From NCBI RefSeq assembly GCF_008039575.1, contig NZ_VDUY01000005.1, positions 62,001 through 126,000 on the forward strand: a DNA stretch of 64,000 nt. Reading direction: 5' to 3'. Position 1 is the stretch's first letter. The number at the start of each line of letters is the position of its first letter. Below the pieces are notes generated by a model, which was not told the DNA's origin, ran no database searches, and worked only from the letters and a program-made list of their open reading frames with translations. Positions 1 through 8,337 of this stretch are shown here, one piece after another. The position numbers were made by a program, and so were the translations under genes. This DNA comes from Zeimonas arvi (GTDB lineage Bacteria; Pseudomonadota; Gammaproteobacteria; Burkholderiales; Burkholderiaceae_E).

Positions 1-836
1 GCGGTCGAGCGCAGCGCGTTCAGCGAGGCGGCATAGAGCTTGCCGCCCCGCATCCGGCCGGAGGCCGCAGCGATCGCGAAGGCGCCGCCGGCGCCGAGCG
101 CCGAGGCCTCGGTCGGGGTAGCGATGCCCAGGTAGATCACCCCGGTCACGAAGCCGAACAGCACGATCATCGCCCAGACCCCCCGCAGCGAGGAGACCTT
201 CTCGCGCAGGCTGTGGCCGTCGCCTCGCGGCGCGCGCGAGGGATCGCGCCAGACCAGGTAGAGCACCGTGAGCACGATCGTGAAGGTGACCAGGATGCCC
301 GGGATCACCCCGCCGATCAGCAGCTTGCCGATGCTGACGTCGGCGATGATGCCGAACAGGATCAGCGCGATGCTGGGCGGGATCAGCATCGCCAGCGTGC
401 CCGAGATCGCCACCACGCCGCAGGCGAACCGCGGCTCGTAGCCCTGCTCGAGCATGGCCGGGATCGAGGTGGCCGACAACGTCGCCGCGGCCGCGGTGCT
501 CGACCCGGAGATCGCACCGAAGCCGGCGCCGGAGAGCGCGGTGGCGATCCCGAGGCCGCCCGGGACCCTGCCCACCCAGACCGCGGCGGCCCTGAACAGG
601 TTGTCGGCGATCCCGCTCAGGATCACGAACTCCGCCATCAGGATGAACATCGGGATGGAGATCAGCTCGTAGGAACTGACCGTGGAGATCGAGGTCGTCG
701 ACAGGATGCCCGACAGCAGCCCGAAGCCGCCGTGGGCGAGCAGCCCCGCCGCGCCGGCGATGGCGAGCGAGAAGCCCACCGGCACGCCCCCGGCCAGCAG
801 CAGGAACAGCAGCACGACGATCGATGCCGCCAGCAT
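1..836 (-). CDS. TRAP transporter large permease (DctM-like), partial
   Basis: This is the N-terminal ~278 residues of a DctM-type TRAP permease; the C-terminus lies beyond the left edge of the window. In this family the large subunit carries the ion-coupled transport path in the inner membrane. The visible part is a series of hydrophobic helices. It has the family pattern GSSTAAAATLSATSIPAM, a glycine-rich stretch, then SGTLAMLIPPSI, which matches the usual SGTLGxLIPPS region. The start ATG overlaps the TGA of the small permease gene (TGATG), so the two are translationally coupled. The substrate cannot be read from sequence and no cognate DctP gene is visible on this side, so it may lie to the left. 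Confidence 0.93.
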   Translation of the reverse strand, partial: MLAASIVVLLFLLLAGGVPVGFSLAIAGAAGLLAHGGFGLLSGILSTTSISTVSSYELISIPMFILMAEFVILSGIADNLFRAAAVWVGRVPGGLGIATALSGAGFGAISGSSTAAAATLSATSIPAMLEQGYEPRFACGVVAISGTLAMLIPPSIALILFGIIADVSIGKLLIGGVIPGILVTFTIVLTVLYLVWRDPSRAPRGDGHSLREKVSSLRGVWAMIVLFGFVTGVIYLGIATPTEASALGAGGAFAIAAASGRMRGGKLYAASLNALRST

Positions 837-1372
837 CAGTGGTCCTCCACGCGCGCCGGCAGCGCGATCAGCGCCTTGCCGGTGACCAGCGACAGCGCGT
901 GACCGACCGCGCGACCCAGCAGGCGCAGCGCGATGACGGCGCTGCCCAGCGCGACGATCGCGTCGGGGATCCAGCTGGGCCATTCGACGGCGCCCATCAC
1001 CACCGCGCCCGAGGCCCACTTCTCGAGCGACGAGCTCGCGAACAGCCAGACGATGACCGAGAAGACCCCCGCCATCGCGAGACCGCCGAGCACCTCGACG
1101 CCGCGCGCCAGCCAGGGCGGCATGGCGGGGCGCAGCAGATCGACCGCGATGTGATGGTCGGCCGCGAGGGTGTCGGAGACCGCGAAATAGAACATCGCGG
1201 GCATCAGGTACATGCCGATCAGCTCGTAGGACCACGGAAAGGGCGCGTTCATCAGGTAGCGCGCGCCCACGTCGCAGAACACGATGGCCATCACCGCCAG
1301 CAGGCAGGCGACGCCGATCGCGCGCAGGATGCGCTCGAGTGCCGCCATCAGGGCCCGGTTGCGCGCGATCAT
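836..1372 (-). CDS. TRAP transporter small permease (DctQ-like)
   Basis: This 178-residue protein has four predicted membrane helices, the normal size and topology for a DctQ subunit. DctQ joins the large permease in the inner membrane complex. The segment AADHHIAVDLL matches the family pattern HIxVDL between helices 2 and 3. An AGGAG ribosome-binding site lies about 10 bases before the ATG. It is the first transport gene after the iclR gene on the same strand, and its stop overlaps the start of the DctM gene. The neighbouring IclR regulator probably controls it; this is inferred from gene order. Confidence 0.9.
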   Translation of the reverse strand: MIARNRALMAALERILRAIGVACLLAVMAIVFCDVGARYLMNAPFPWSYELIGMYLMPAMFYFAVSDTLAADHHIAVDLLRPAMPPWLARGVEVLGGLAMAGVFSVIVWLFASSSLEKWASGAVVMGAVEWPSWIPDAIVALGSAVIALRLLGRAVGHALSLVTGKALIALPARVEDH

Positions 1373-1427
1373 CGCCGGTCTTCTCCTGAGTCGGGGCGTG
1401 CTCCGCGCATGCGCTCTCTCCGCCCGC

Positions 1428-2198
1428 TCAGGGCAGCCTGGCCACGAGCGCCCGCGCCTCGTCGCGCAGCAGGCGGCCGATCTGGTCCACCTTCGCCTCC
1501 ACGCGGTGGCGGGGCGCCGCGACGACCAGCGCGTGGATCGTGCCGTGCAGGTCGAAGCCCGAGGCCACCGAGATCACGTCCGGACGGAACTCGCCGAGGT
1601 TGGTCGACCAGCACTGCCGGCGCTCCCTTTCCACCGTGTCGAGCAGCGTCTTGCGGACCAGGCGCGCGCGGCCCGAGCCCCCCGCGGGCAGCGCGGCGAC
1701 CACCGCGCGCCGCGCGTCTTCGCCGAGCACCGCCAGTTGCGCCCGGCCCGAGGCCGAGAGGTGCAGCGGCTTCGTCTCGCCCGGATGGGCCGCGAAGCGC
1801 ACCAGCTCGCGGGACTCGACGACATCGAGGTACAGGGAGCGATCGGTGGCGAGCACCGAGTCGATCGCGGTCTCGCCGGTCAGGTCGCGCAGGCGCTCAA
1901 GCGACTCGCGGATCCGCAGCGAAACGGGATCGTTCTCGGAGACCGCGTGCGCCAGGTCGAGCCAGCGTCGCGTGGGGTAGTAGGTCGGCGCAGGCCCCAC
2001 GCGATAGAGGTAGCCCCGCCCCACCAGCGTGGCGAGCAGCGCGAGCGCGCTCGACCGGGGCGCCTCGATGGCCCGCGACACCTCGCCGAGCGACATCGGG
2101 CGCGCCGCTTCCGCAAAGGCCTCGAGGATCTGCAGGGTGCGCAACGCGCTTTTTACCGACATGTGTGTCGCAGCGGGGCGCCCGATCCGGGCGCTCAT
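1428..2198 (-). CDS. IclR-family transcriptional regulator
   Basis: This 256-residue protein has the two-domain IclR layout. An N-terminal winged helix-turn-helix (about residues 13-75, with SLGEVSRAIEAPRSSALALLATL) is followed by a C-terminal GAF-like effector domain that includes LHLSASGRAQLA and a conserved region near the end. IclR proteins usually sense small organic or aromatic acids. It lies upstream of TRAP permease genes on the same strand and faces an MFS gene, so it probably controls uptake on both sides. Two GTTCA-N6-TGAAC repeats in the shared upstream region are likely its operators. An alternative start at Met13 (position 2162) is possible, because no clear ribosome-binding site marks either one. 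Confidence 0.93.
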   Translation of the reverse strand: MSARIGRPAATHMSVKSALRTLQILEAFAEAARPMSLGEVSRAIEAPRSSALALLATLVGRGYLYRVGPAPTYYPTRRWLDLAHAVSENDPVSLRIRESLERLRDLTGETAIDSVLATDRSLYLDVVESRELVRFAAHPGETKPLHLSASGRAQLAVLGEDARRAVVAALPAGGSGRARLVRKTLLDTVERERRQCWSTNLGEFRPDVISVASGFDLHGTIHALVVAAPRHRVEAKVDQIGRLLRDEARALVARLP

Positions 2199-2202
2199 TC
2201 TT

Positions 2203-2218
2203 GTTCACATAGGTGAAC
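2203..2218. promoter_or_regulatory. Candidate IclR operator 1 (GTTCA-N6-TGAAC)
   Basis: A perfect inverted repeat with arms GTTCA and TGAAC and a 6-base spacer lies 5 bases upstream of the iclR start. A further GTTCA follows directly, so TGAAC-GTTCA at 2214-2223 is itself a 10-base palindrome. Short palindromes of this kind are typical IclR-family targets. The place suggests autoregulation by blocking initiation. Binding is an inference. Confidence 0.6.
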
Positions 2219-2354
2219 GTTCATTTACAGGCTTGAATCGTGTCATGGCCCCGGGCGCATCGTCAACATTGCGCCGCAGCATCGGCCGCGAGCGCGAAGC
2301 CTGGTGTTCGATCACCCTGCATCGTGCGCGAGCGCTTGCCAGCCCGTTCTCGAT

Positions 2355-2381
2355 CATGAATAATTGTTCATGAATGTGAAC
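2355..2381. promoter_or_regulatory. Candidate IclR operator 2 at the MFS gene start
   Basis: A second copy of GTTCA-N6-TGAAC occurs at 2366-2381 and covers the start codons of the MFS gene. It overlaps another inverted repeat with arms CATGAA (2355-2360) and TTCATG (2367-2372). The same 16-base geometry appears at the iclR start 160 bases away, which supports one regulator acting on both genes. The stretch is AT-rich compared with its surroundings. Confidence 0.55.
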
Positions 2382-3698
2382 GTCGATGAGCCGACCGGCG
2401 CGCCGGCGCCCCTGCGCGAGGCCACGCCGACGGCGGTGACCGTCGTCGGCCTCGCCTTCGTCTTCAACTTCCTCGGCCGTGGCGTGGCCGACGCCTTCTC
2501 GGCCTACATCCTGCCGCTCGAAGCCGAGTTCGGCTGGTCGCGCCAGTCGATGACCGGCGTGTTCGCGACCTACATGCTGATGGCGGGCCTGGCCTCGCCC
2601 GCGGCCGGCGCGCTGTTCGATCGCTTCGGCCCGCGCGTGGTGTACGGCGCCGGGCTTGCGTTGCTCGGCGGGGGCGCCTGGCTGGCCGGCCGCATCGAAT
2701 CGCTCTGGCAGCTCTACGCGAGCGCGGGCCTGATGGTGGGCGCCGGCGTGGCCGCGCTCGGCATGGTCTGCGCCGCGACGCTGATCGGCCGCTGGTTCAC
2801 CCGCAGCCTGGCGACCGCGATCTCGATCGCGTACTCGGGCTTCGGCTGCGGGATCCTCCTCATGCTGCCGCTGGTCCAGTACCTGATCGACACGGTGGGA
2901 TGGCGCAGCGCCTGCCAGGCCGTCGGCCTGTTCGTGCTGGCCCTGGTGCCGGTCTGCCTCGCGCTGCCCTGGGGGCGCCTGGCGGGACGCTCGCGCGCGC
3001 ACCTCGCCGTCGCCCGGGCCCCTGCCTCGACCGGCCCGGACACCGTGAGCGGCGCCACCACCGATCGGCCGGCGGACTGGACCCTGCGCAGCGCGATGCG
3101 CTCGGTGGCCTACTGGCGGCTGGTGCAGGTGTTCTTCTTCACCTCGGTGGGCATCTACTGCGTGTCGCCGCAGATCGTGGCCTTCCTGACCGAATCCGGC
3201 TTCACGCCGATCGCGGCGGCCAGCGCCTTCGGCTTCGCCGGGCTGCTGTCCACCGGCGGCATGATCGTCACCGGCTGGCTGGCCGACCGCCTGGGCTTCG
3301 CTCGCGCGGCGCTGCTGAGCTTCGGGCTGACGTCCGCCGGCATCCTCGGGCTGCTCGCGATCTCGTACCAGGCCACTCTGGCGGCGCTGGTCGGCTACGT
3401 GCTCTTCTTCGGCATCGCCCAGGGCGCCCGCGGCCCCATCGTATCCACGATGTCGAACCGGATCTTCGCGGGGCCAAGCGCGGGGACCATCTACGGCACG
3501 ATCTACGCGGCCATGTCGGTGGGCGGCGCCTGTGGCTCGCTGGCCGGCGGGATCCTGCACGATGCGACCGGTGGCTACCGCGCGGTCGTCCTGATGTCGC
3601 TGGGGGCGATCGCGCTGGCCGCCGAGCCCTTCCGCCCCGGCGGCACGCTGGCGGGCGCTATCGCAGCGCGTCGTGCAGCGCCACGAATTCCTGCGTGA
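2370..3698 (+). CDS. MFS transporter
   Basis: This protein of about 442 residues has twelve predicted membrane helices and major facilitator features. GALFDRFGPRVVYGAG after helix 2 matches the MFS loop 2-3 motif, and GWLADRLGFARA is the equivalent in the second half. The family is closest in feel to the oxalate/formate or monocarboxylate-type MFS carriers, but the substrate is not known. I chose ATG 2370; an in-frame TTG at 2364 and a GTG at 2376 are alternatives. It is divergent from iclR with shared operator-like repeats. Its 3' end overlaps the convergent parA gene by 41 bases. Confidence 0.9.
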   Translation: MNVNVDEPTGAPAPLREATPTAVTVVGLAFVFNFLGRGVADAFSAYILPLEAEFGWSRQSMTGVFATYMLMAGLASPAAGALFDRFGPRVVYGAGLALLGGGAWLAGRIESLWQLYASAGLMVGAGVAALGMVCAATLIGRWFTRSLATAISIAYSGFGCGILLMLPLVQYLIDTVGWRSACQAVGLFVLALVPVCLALPWGRLAGRSRAHLAVARAPASTGPDTVSGATTDRPADWTLRSAMRSVAYWRLVQVFFFTSVGIYCVSPQIVAFLTESGFTPIAAASAFGFAGLLSTGGMIVTGWLADRLGFARAALLSFGLTSAGILGLLAISYQATLAALVGYVLFFGIAQGARGPIVSTMSNRIFAGPSAGTIYGTIYAAMSVGGACGSLAGGILHDATGGYRAVVLMSLGAIALAAEPFRPGGTLAGAIAARRAAPRIPA

Positions 3699-4422
3699 GC
3701 TTGTGGCGCGGGTCCAGGTGGACCATGGGCGTGGCCCGTTCGTGCGATTCTCGGATCCGCACGCTGGCGCTCAGGTAGGGGTGCAGCACCGGCAGGCCTT
3801 CCTCGATCAGCTCCCGCACCGTGCGCTGCGGCAGGTTGGCGCGGGGCTGGAACTGGTTCACGACGATGCCCGCCACCTCCAGCGCCTCGTTGTGGTCGGC
3901 CTGGATCTCGCCGACGCTCTCGAGCAGCCCGTACAGCGCGCGGCGCGAGAACTCGTCGCAATCGAAGGGAATCAGGCAGCGCTGCGCGGCGATCAGCGCC
4001 GAGCGGGTGTAGAAGTTCAGCGCGGGCGGCGTGTCGATCCAGACGCGGTCGTAGTCCTCGGCAAGCGCCTCGAGGGCGTCGCGCAGCTTGTAGATCTTGT
4101 AGCGCGACTCGAGCTTGCCCTGAAGCTCCTCGAGTCGCGAGTCCGAGCGCATCAGGTCGAGGTTCTCCCACGGCGTTCGGGTGACGAACTCGCCCGCGTC
4201 GCGGGGCCGCAGCGCGAACCTGAGGACGTGGTCGAAGAAGCCGGCCGCGCCCTCGGCAGGCTGGTCCGCCTCGGCACCGAGGAGGTATCGGCTGGCGTTG
4301 CCCTGCGGGTCGAGATCCACGACGAGCGTGCGCAGCCCTTGCTGCGCGCCGATCGCGGCGAGATTGCAGGTGATCGTGGACTTGCCCACGCCGCCCTTCT
4401 GGTTGAACACCACGTAACGCAT
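3658..4422 (-). CDS. ParA-family ATPase (orphan)
   Basis: This 254-residue protein starts directly with a deviant Walker A motif, KGGVGKST at residues 9-16, with the signature Lys9. VVDLDPQGNAS (Walker A') and VWIDTPPALN (Walker B) follow. This is the MinD/ParA fold, a dimerising ATPase that positions DNA, chemoreceptor or cell-surface cargo. No parB, parS cluster or plasmid gene is nearby, so a chromosome- or plasmid-partition role is not supported here. It stands alone between the convergent MFS gene and the divergent hisC. A TATACT hexamer on its strand at about 4485-4490 could be a -10 element, but no good -35 is visible. Confidence 0.92.
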   Translation of the reverse strand: MRYVVFNQKGGVGKSTITCNLAAIGAQQGLRTLVVDLDPQGNASRYLLGAEADQPAEGAAGFFDHVLRFALRPRDAGEFVTRTPWENLDLMRSDSRLEELQGKLESRYKIYKLRDALEALAEDYDRVWIDTPPALNFYTRSALIAAQRCLIPFDCDEFSRRALYGLLESVGEIQADHNEALEVAGIVVNQFQPRANLPQRTVRELIEEGLPVLHPYLSASVRIRESHERATPMVHLDPRHKLTQEFVALHDALR

Positions 4423-4581
4423 CGGGTCCTGCCTTCGGTTGGCGCGCCTGCGGCCGGACGAGGCGCAGCGACGCTGCCACGAGAGTATACGGAGCCGCGC
4501 CTTGCAGAGCGGCGCCGGCGCTTTGCGTTACGCTAGCGGCTTGCGCGCTGCGCCCGAACGAACCCACCGCGATTCCTCCCG

Positions 4582-5658
4582 ATGAGCCGATTCTGGAGCC
4601 AGATCGTCCGCGAGCTGACGCCCTACGTACCCGGCGAGCAGCCCAGGCAGGCCAATCTGGTGAAGCTGAACACCAACGAGAACCCCTATCCGCCCTCCCC
4701 GGCGGTGCTGGCGGCGATCCGCGCCGAGCTCGGCGACGACGGCGCGCGCCTGCGGCTGTACCCGGATCCGCAAGGAACCGTCCTGCGCGAGGCGATCGCC
4801 GAGCAGGAAGGCTTGTCTCCCGACCATGTCTTCGTGGGCAACGGCTCGGACGAGGTGCTGGCCTTCGCCTTCCAGGCGCTGCTGGCCCATCCCGAGCCGC
4901 TGCGCTTTCCGGACATCAGCTACAGCTTCTATCCCACCTACTGTCGCCTGTACCGGATCGCGGCGCGCCAGGTGCCGCTGCGCGACGCGGGATTCGCGCT
5001 CGACGTGAGCGACTACGCCGGCGGCGGCCCGGTGATCCTGCCCAACCCCAACGCGCCGACCGGCCGGGCCATCGCGCGCGCCGACATCGCCCGTCTGCTC
5101 GAGGCGAACGCCGACTGGCCGGTGGTGATCGACGAGGCCTACGTGTCCTTCGGCGCCGAGAGCGCCGCGCCGCTGATCGCCTCGCACGACAACCTGCTGG
5201 TGGTGCGCACGCTGTCGAAGTCCTACTCGCTGGCCGGCCTGCGCGTGGGCTACGCGCTGGGCCACCCCGGCCTCGTCGAGGCGCTGGTGCGGGTCAAGGA
5301 CAGCTTCAACTCCTATCCGCTGGACCGGCTCGCGCTGGCGGCGGCCACCGCGGCGGTGCGCGACACCGAGTGGCTCGCGCGCACCAGCGCGGCCGTGATC
5401 GAGAGCCGCGAGAAGCTTTCGGCGGACCTCGCCGCGCTCGGCTTGGAGGTGCTCCCGTCGAAGGCCAACTTCGTGTTCGCGAGCCATCCCGGGCACGATG
5501 CCGCGGCGCTGTCGCGCGCGCTGCGCGAGCGGGCGATCATCGTCCGCCACTTCGGCGCGCAGCGGATCGCGCAGTGGCTGCGGATCACGATCGGCACGCC
5601 GGCGGAGTGCGAGGCGCTGGTCGGCGCGCTGCGCGAGATCCTGGCGCAGGCGGCCTGA
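4582..5658 (+). CDS. hisC: Histidinol-phosphate aminotransferase
   Basis: This 358-residue class I/II aminotransferase catalyses the step from imidazole-acetol phosphate to L-histidinol phosphate in histidine synthesis. It starts with the family pattern [14 protein letters not shown]. It has GNGSDEVL for phosphate binding of [11 protein letters not shown], and a PLP-binding Lys213 in [15 protein letters not shown]. The C-terminus carries [10 protein letters not shown], the usual substrate-binding arginine region. It is not in a his operon; parA is divergent and an EEP-family gene is convergent. Some HisC paralogues also act on aromatic amino acids, which cannot be excluded. Confidence 0.93.
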   Translation: MSRFWSQIVRELTPYVPGEQPRQANLVKLNTNENPYPPSPAVLAAIRAELGDDGARLRLYPDPQGTVLREAIAEQEGLSPDHVFVGNGSDEVLAFAFQALLAHPEPLRFPDISYSFYPTYCRLYRIAARQVPLRDAGFALDVSDYAGGGPVILPNPNAPTGRAIARADIARLLEANADWPVVIDEAYVSFGAESAAPLIASHDNLLVVRTLSKSYSLAGLRVGYALGHPGLVEALVRVKDSFNSYPLDRLALAAATAAVRDTEWLARTSAAVIESREKLSADLAALGLEVLPSKANFVFASHPGHDAAALSRALRERAIIVRHFGAQRIAQWLRITIGTPAECEALVGALREILAQAA

Positions 5659-5700
5659 GCGCGAGTGCGGTACACCCGAGCACGAGTGCGGTACCCCTGA
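5657..5700. repeat. 21-bp imperfect tandem repeat after hisC
   Basis: Two consecutive 21-base units (5657-5677 and 5678-5698) share the core GAGTGCGGTAC. They differ at only three positions, and a third unit begins at 5699. The repeat starts inside the hisC stop codon and fills most of the gap to the convergent gene. It codes for nothing visible. Confidence 0.7.
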
Positions 5701-5709
5701 GCGCGGCCG

Positions 5710-6573
5710 CTAGTCGAGCGCGATCAGTACGGGCTGGTGGTCCGAGGCCTGCGTGTCGCCGTCCACACGCAGTTCGCGCAACCGCGGCAACAGGTCCTCG
5801 CTCGCGTAGATGAAGTCGCAGGCATAGGGCGCCGGCCACTGGGCCCGGTCGTGCACGCCGTTCGTGAAGGCGTGCGGCAGGCCCGGGTGCGCATGGCGCC
5901 ATGCGTCGACCAGCGCGGGGGGCCGCCCGGCGCCCTCGAGCAGCTCGAAGTCCGCCTGCATTCGCGCATGGCAAGGATCCTCGGGCAGGTAGTTGAAGTC
6001 GCCGGTCAGGATCGCCGACACCGGCTGGTCCCAGGTGTGGAAAGGGCCGTGCGAGGCGTCGCGCGCCCGGTCGAGCCGCGCATGCGAGAAGGCCTCGGCG
6101 TGTCGCGCCCGCACCGCCTCGACCTGCGCGGCGCGCTGCACGGGCGAGTAGTACTCCAGGTGGGTGGTCATCACCCTCAGGGGTCCGAAGGGCGCCTGCA
6201 CGGTGGCCTCGAGCAGCAGCCGCGGCATCCCGTTGGTGTCGGGGTCGGCCGGCCAGGGCAGCTGGATGCGCAGCACCTGCCTGACCGGCAACCGGCTCAG
6301 GATCATGTTGCCGAACACCCGCCGGCCGCCGTCGGGCGCGGGCGCATCGACCGCCGCGCCGGGCACCGCGGTGTAGCCGGGCAGCAGCTCGGCCAGCAAG
6401 GCGAACTGGTTCTCGCCGCGGCTGCCCGCGAGCGCCGGAAAGTTCGCCGCGACCTCCTGCAGGCACAGCACGTCGAAATCGGCCAGCGCCCGCGCATGCT
6501 CGACGATGCGCGCCGGATCGACGCGGCCGTCGACGCCGCGGCACCACTGGATGTTCCAGGTGATCAGCTTCAT
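5710..6573 (-). CDS. Endonuclease/exonuclease/phosphatase (EEP) family protein
   Basis: This 287-residue protein has the metal-dependent EEP fold seen in DNase I, sphingomyelinases and inositol phosphatases. Motifs appear in order: TWNIQW near the N-terminus, CLQE with metal-binding Glu40, TTHLEYYS, LTGDFNYLP and SDHQPV with catalytic His279. No signal peptide is visible, so it should be cytoplasmic. It starts 13 bases after ugpE behind an AAGGAG site, so it is the last gene of the ugp operon. That is the position where a glycerophosphodiesterase (ugpQ) is often found. A phosphodiesterase role on the imported compound is inferred only from this place. Confidence 0.88.
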   Translation of the reverse strand: MKLITWNIQWCRGVDGRVDPARIVEHARALADFDVLCLQEVAANFPALAGSRGENQFALLAELLPGYTAVPGAAVDAPAPDGGRRVFGNMILSRLPVRQVLRIQLPWPADPDTNGMPRLLLEATVQAPFGPLRVMTTHLEYYSPVQRAAQVEAVRARHAEAFSHARLDRARDASHGPFHTWDQPVSAILTGDFNYLPEDPCHARMQADFELLEGAGRPPALVDAWRHAHPGLPHAFTNGVHDRAQWPAPYACDFIYASEDLLPRLRELRVDGDTQASDHQPVLIALD

Positions 6574-6586
6574 CGGATGCGCTCCT

Positions 6587-7441
6587 TCAGCGAATGCCCG
6601 CCCGCATGAACGACTGCACGAACTGCCGCTGGAAGAGCAGGAAGCCCAGCAGCAGCGGCGCCGAGGTCATCAGCGTTGCCGCGGTGATGATCGACCAATC
6701 GACACCCTGGTCGGTGGACGAGAAGACCTGCAGCCCCACGGTGAGTGGCCGCGTCTCCACCGAGCTGGTCACGATCAGCGGCCACAGGAAGTTGTTCCAG
6801 TGATGGCTGACCGACACCAGCGCGTAGGCGAGGTAGACCGGCCGGGCCAGCGGCACGTAGACCTTCCAGAGCACCTGCAGCGCGCTGGCGCCCTCGACCC
6901 GCGCCGCCTCGTCGAGCTCGCGCGGCACCGTCTTGAAGGTCTGGCGCAGCAGGAAGATGCCGAAGGCCGACGCGAAATAGGGCAGCCCGATCGCCAGGAT
7001 CGTGTCGCGCAGCCCCAGCGCGTTCATCGTGTTGTAGTTCTCCACGATCAGCACGTCGGGCATCACCATCAGCTGCAGCAGCACCAGCATGAAGACCAGG
7101 TCGCGACCGCGGAACTCGAAGCGCGCGAAAGCATAGGCAGCCAGCGTGCCCAGCACCATCTGCGCGGCCAGGATCATCGTGACCAGCAGGAAGGTGTTCA
7201 GGAAGTAGCGCGCGAAGGGCGCGGCGTTCCAGGCGTTGACGAAGTTCTGCAAGGTGAGCGGCGCGCCCAGCTCGAACCGGGTCGAGTACTCGGCCGGATG
7301 GAAGGCGGTCCACACCGCGTAGGCCAGCGGCAGGACCCACAGCAGGCCCAGCAGCCACGCGCCTGCAGCCTCGAGCAGCGCGGCGAGACGGCCGCGCTCG
7401 AAGCCGCCCGCCGCGTTCGACCCGGATCCGGCCGCGCTCAT
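6587..7441 (-). CDS. ugpE: Glycerol-3-phosphate-type ABC transporter permease UgpE
   Basis: This 284-residue inner-membrane protein has six predicted helices. It carries the EAA loop ELDEAARVEGASALQVLWKVYVPLARP, which docks the ATPase. The family (MalG/UgpE type) imports sn-glycerol-3-phosphate and glycerophosphodiesters together with UgpA, B and C. The start ATG overlaps the ugpA TGA (ATGA). The match to Ugp rather than another sugar importer is based on overall likeness of the whole set, so the substrate stays provisional. Confidence 0.88.
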   Translation of the reverse strand: MSAAGSGSNAAGGFERGRLAALLEAAGAWLLGLLWVLPLAYAVWTAFHPAEYSTRFELGAPLTLQNFVNAWNAAPFARYFLNTFLLVTMILAAQMVLGTLAAYAFARFEFRGRDLVFMLVLLQLMVMPDVLIVENYNTMNALGLRDTILAIGLPYFASAFGIFLLRQTFKTVPRELDEAARVEGASALQVLWKVYVPLARPVYLAYALVSVSHHWNNFLWPLIVTSSVETRPLTVGLQVFSSTDQGVDWSIITAATLMTSAPLLLGFLLFQRQFVQSFMRAGIR

Positions 7442-8337
7442 TGGTAGTGCGTCCGGCGGTCGAGGAAGCGGAACTTCACGACCGCGGCCAGGCCCAGGAC
7501 GGCCAGCACGACCATGGTCAGCGCCGCCGCGTAGGCCGAGTCCCAGAAGCTGAATCCGACCTGGTAGATGTAGTAGAGAAGCAGCGCGCTGGCGTTGTCC
7601 GGCCCGCCGCGCGTCATCACGAAGATGTGGTCCACCATGCGCACCGAGTTGATCAGCGCGTTGATCAGCACGAACAGCGTGGTGGGCATCAGCAGCGGGA
7701 ACAGCACGCGGCGGAAGTACTGCCAGCGCGACGCTCCCTCCAGCGCCGCGGCCTCGGCCAAGGTGGGCGAGATCTGCTGCAGTGCGGCCAGGTAGAAGAT
7801 CATGAAGAAGCCGGCCTCCTTCCAGATCGCCACCACGATGGTCGCGCCGAGCGCGGTGCTGCGGTCCCCGAGCCAGTTGTGGCTGGGCAGGCCGAGCGCG
7901 CCGGTGATCTGCTCCAGCAGGCCGTACTGCGGCGTGTAGAAGAACAGCCAGATGTTGGCGACCGCGATCATCGGCAGCACGGTCGGCGTGAAGTAGGCCA
8001 TCCGCAGGAAGCCGCGCCCGGCGATCTTGCCGTTGACCCACAGCGCCATCGCGATCGCGATCGCGATCGAGGCCGGAATGGTGCCCAGCGCGAACCACAG
8101 GTTGTTCCACAGCGCCTGCCAGAAAACATCGTCCTCCAGCATGTACCGGTAGTTCTCCAGGCCGACGAAGGCCGCCCGCCGCGAGCCCTTGGGTGTGCTG
8201 AACAGGCTGTGCCAGGCGGTGGCCACCGCCGGCCAGTGCGTGAACAGCACGAGCAGGACCAGGGCCGGCAGCAGCAGCAGCCAGCCGGTGACCTGGGCCT
8301 GCAGCGACGGGCGCATCGACCGCCCCGGTGCGCGCAC
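7438..8337 (-). CDS. ugpA: Glycerol-3-phosphate-type ABC transporter permease UgpA
   Basis: This 299-residue permease of the MalF/UgpA type has six predicted helices. Its EAA loop reads TLAEAAALEGASRWQYFRRVLFPLLMPT. The GTG start at 8337 abuts the ugpB stop with no gap; an ATG at 8316 would shorten the protein by seven residues. It pairs with UgpE to form the membrane channel. Translational coupling on both sides (B-A adjacent, A-E overlapping) fits one complex made from one message. Confidence 0.88.
   Translation of the reverse strand: MRAPGRSMRPSLQAQVTGWLLLLPALVLLVLFTHWPAVATAWHSLFSTPKGSRRAAFVGLENYRYMLEDDVFWQALWNNLWFALGTIPASIAIAIAMALWVNGKIAGRGFLRMAYFTPTVLPMIAVANIWLFFYTPQYGLLEQITGALGLPSHNWLGDRSTALGATIVVAIWKEAGFFMIFYLAALQQISPTLAEAAALEGASRWQYFRRVLFPLLMPTTLFVLINALINSVRMVDHIFVMTRGGPDNASALLLYYIYQVGFSFWDSAYAAALTMVVLAVLGLAAVVKFRFLDRRTHYQ

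Noticed and set aside
3658-4422. Chromosome or plasmid partition locus
   Set aside because: Only a ParA-type ATPase is present. There is no parB, no visible parS repeats and no replication gene.
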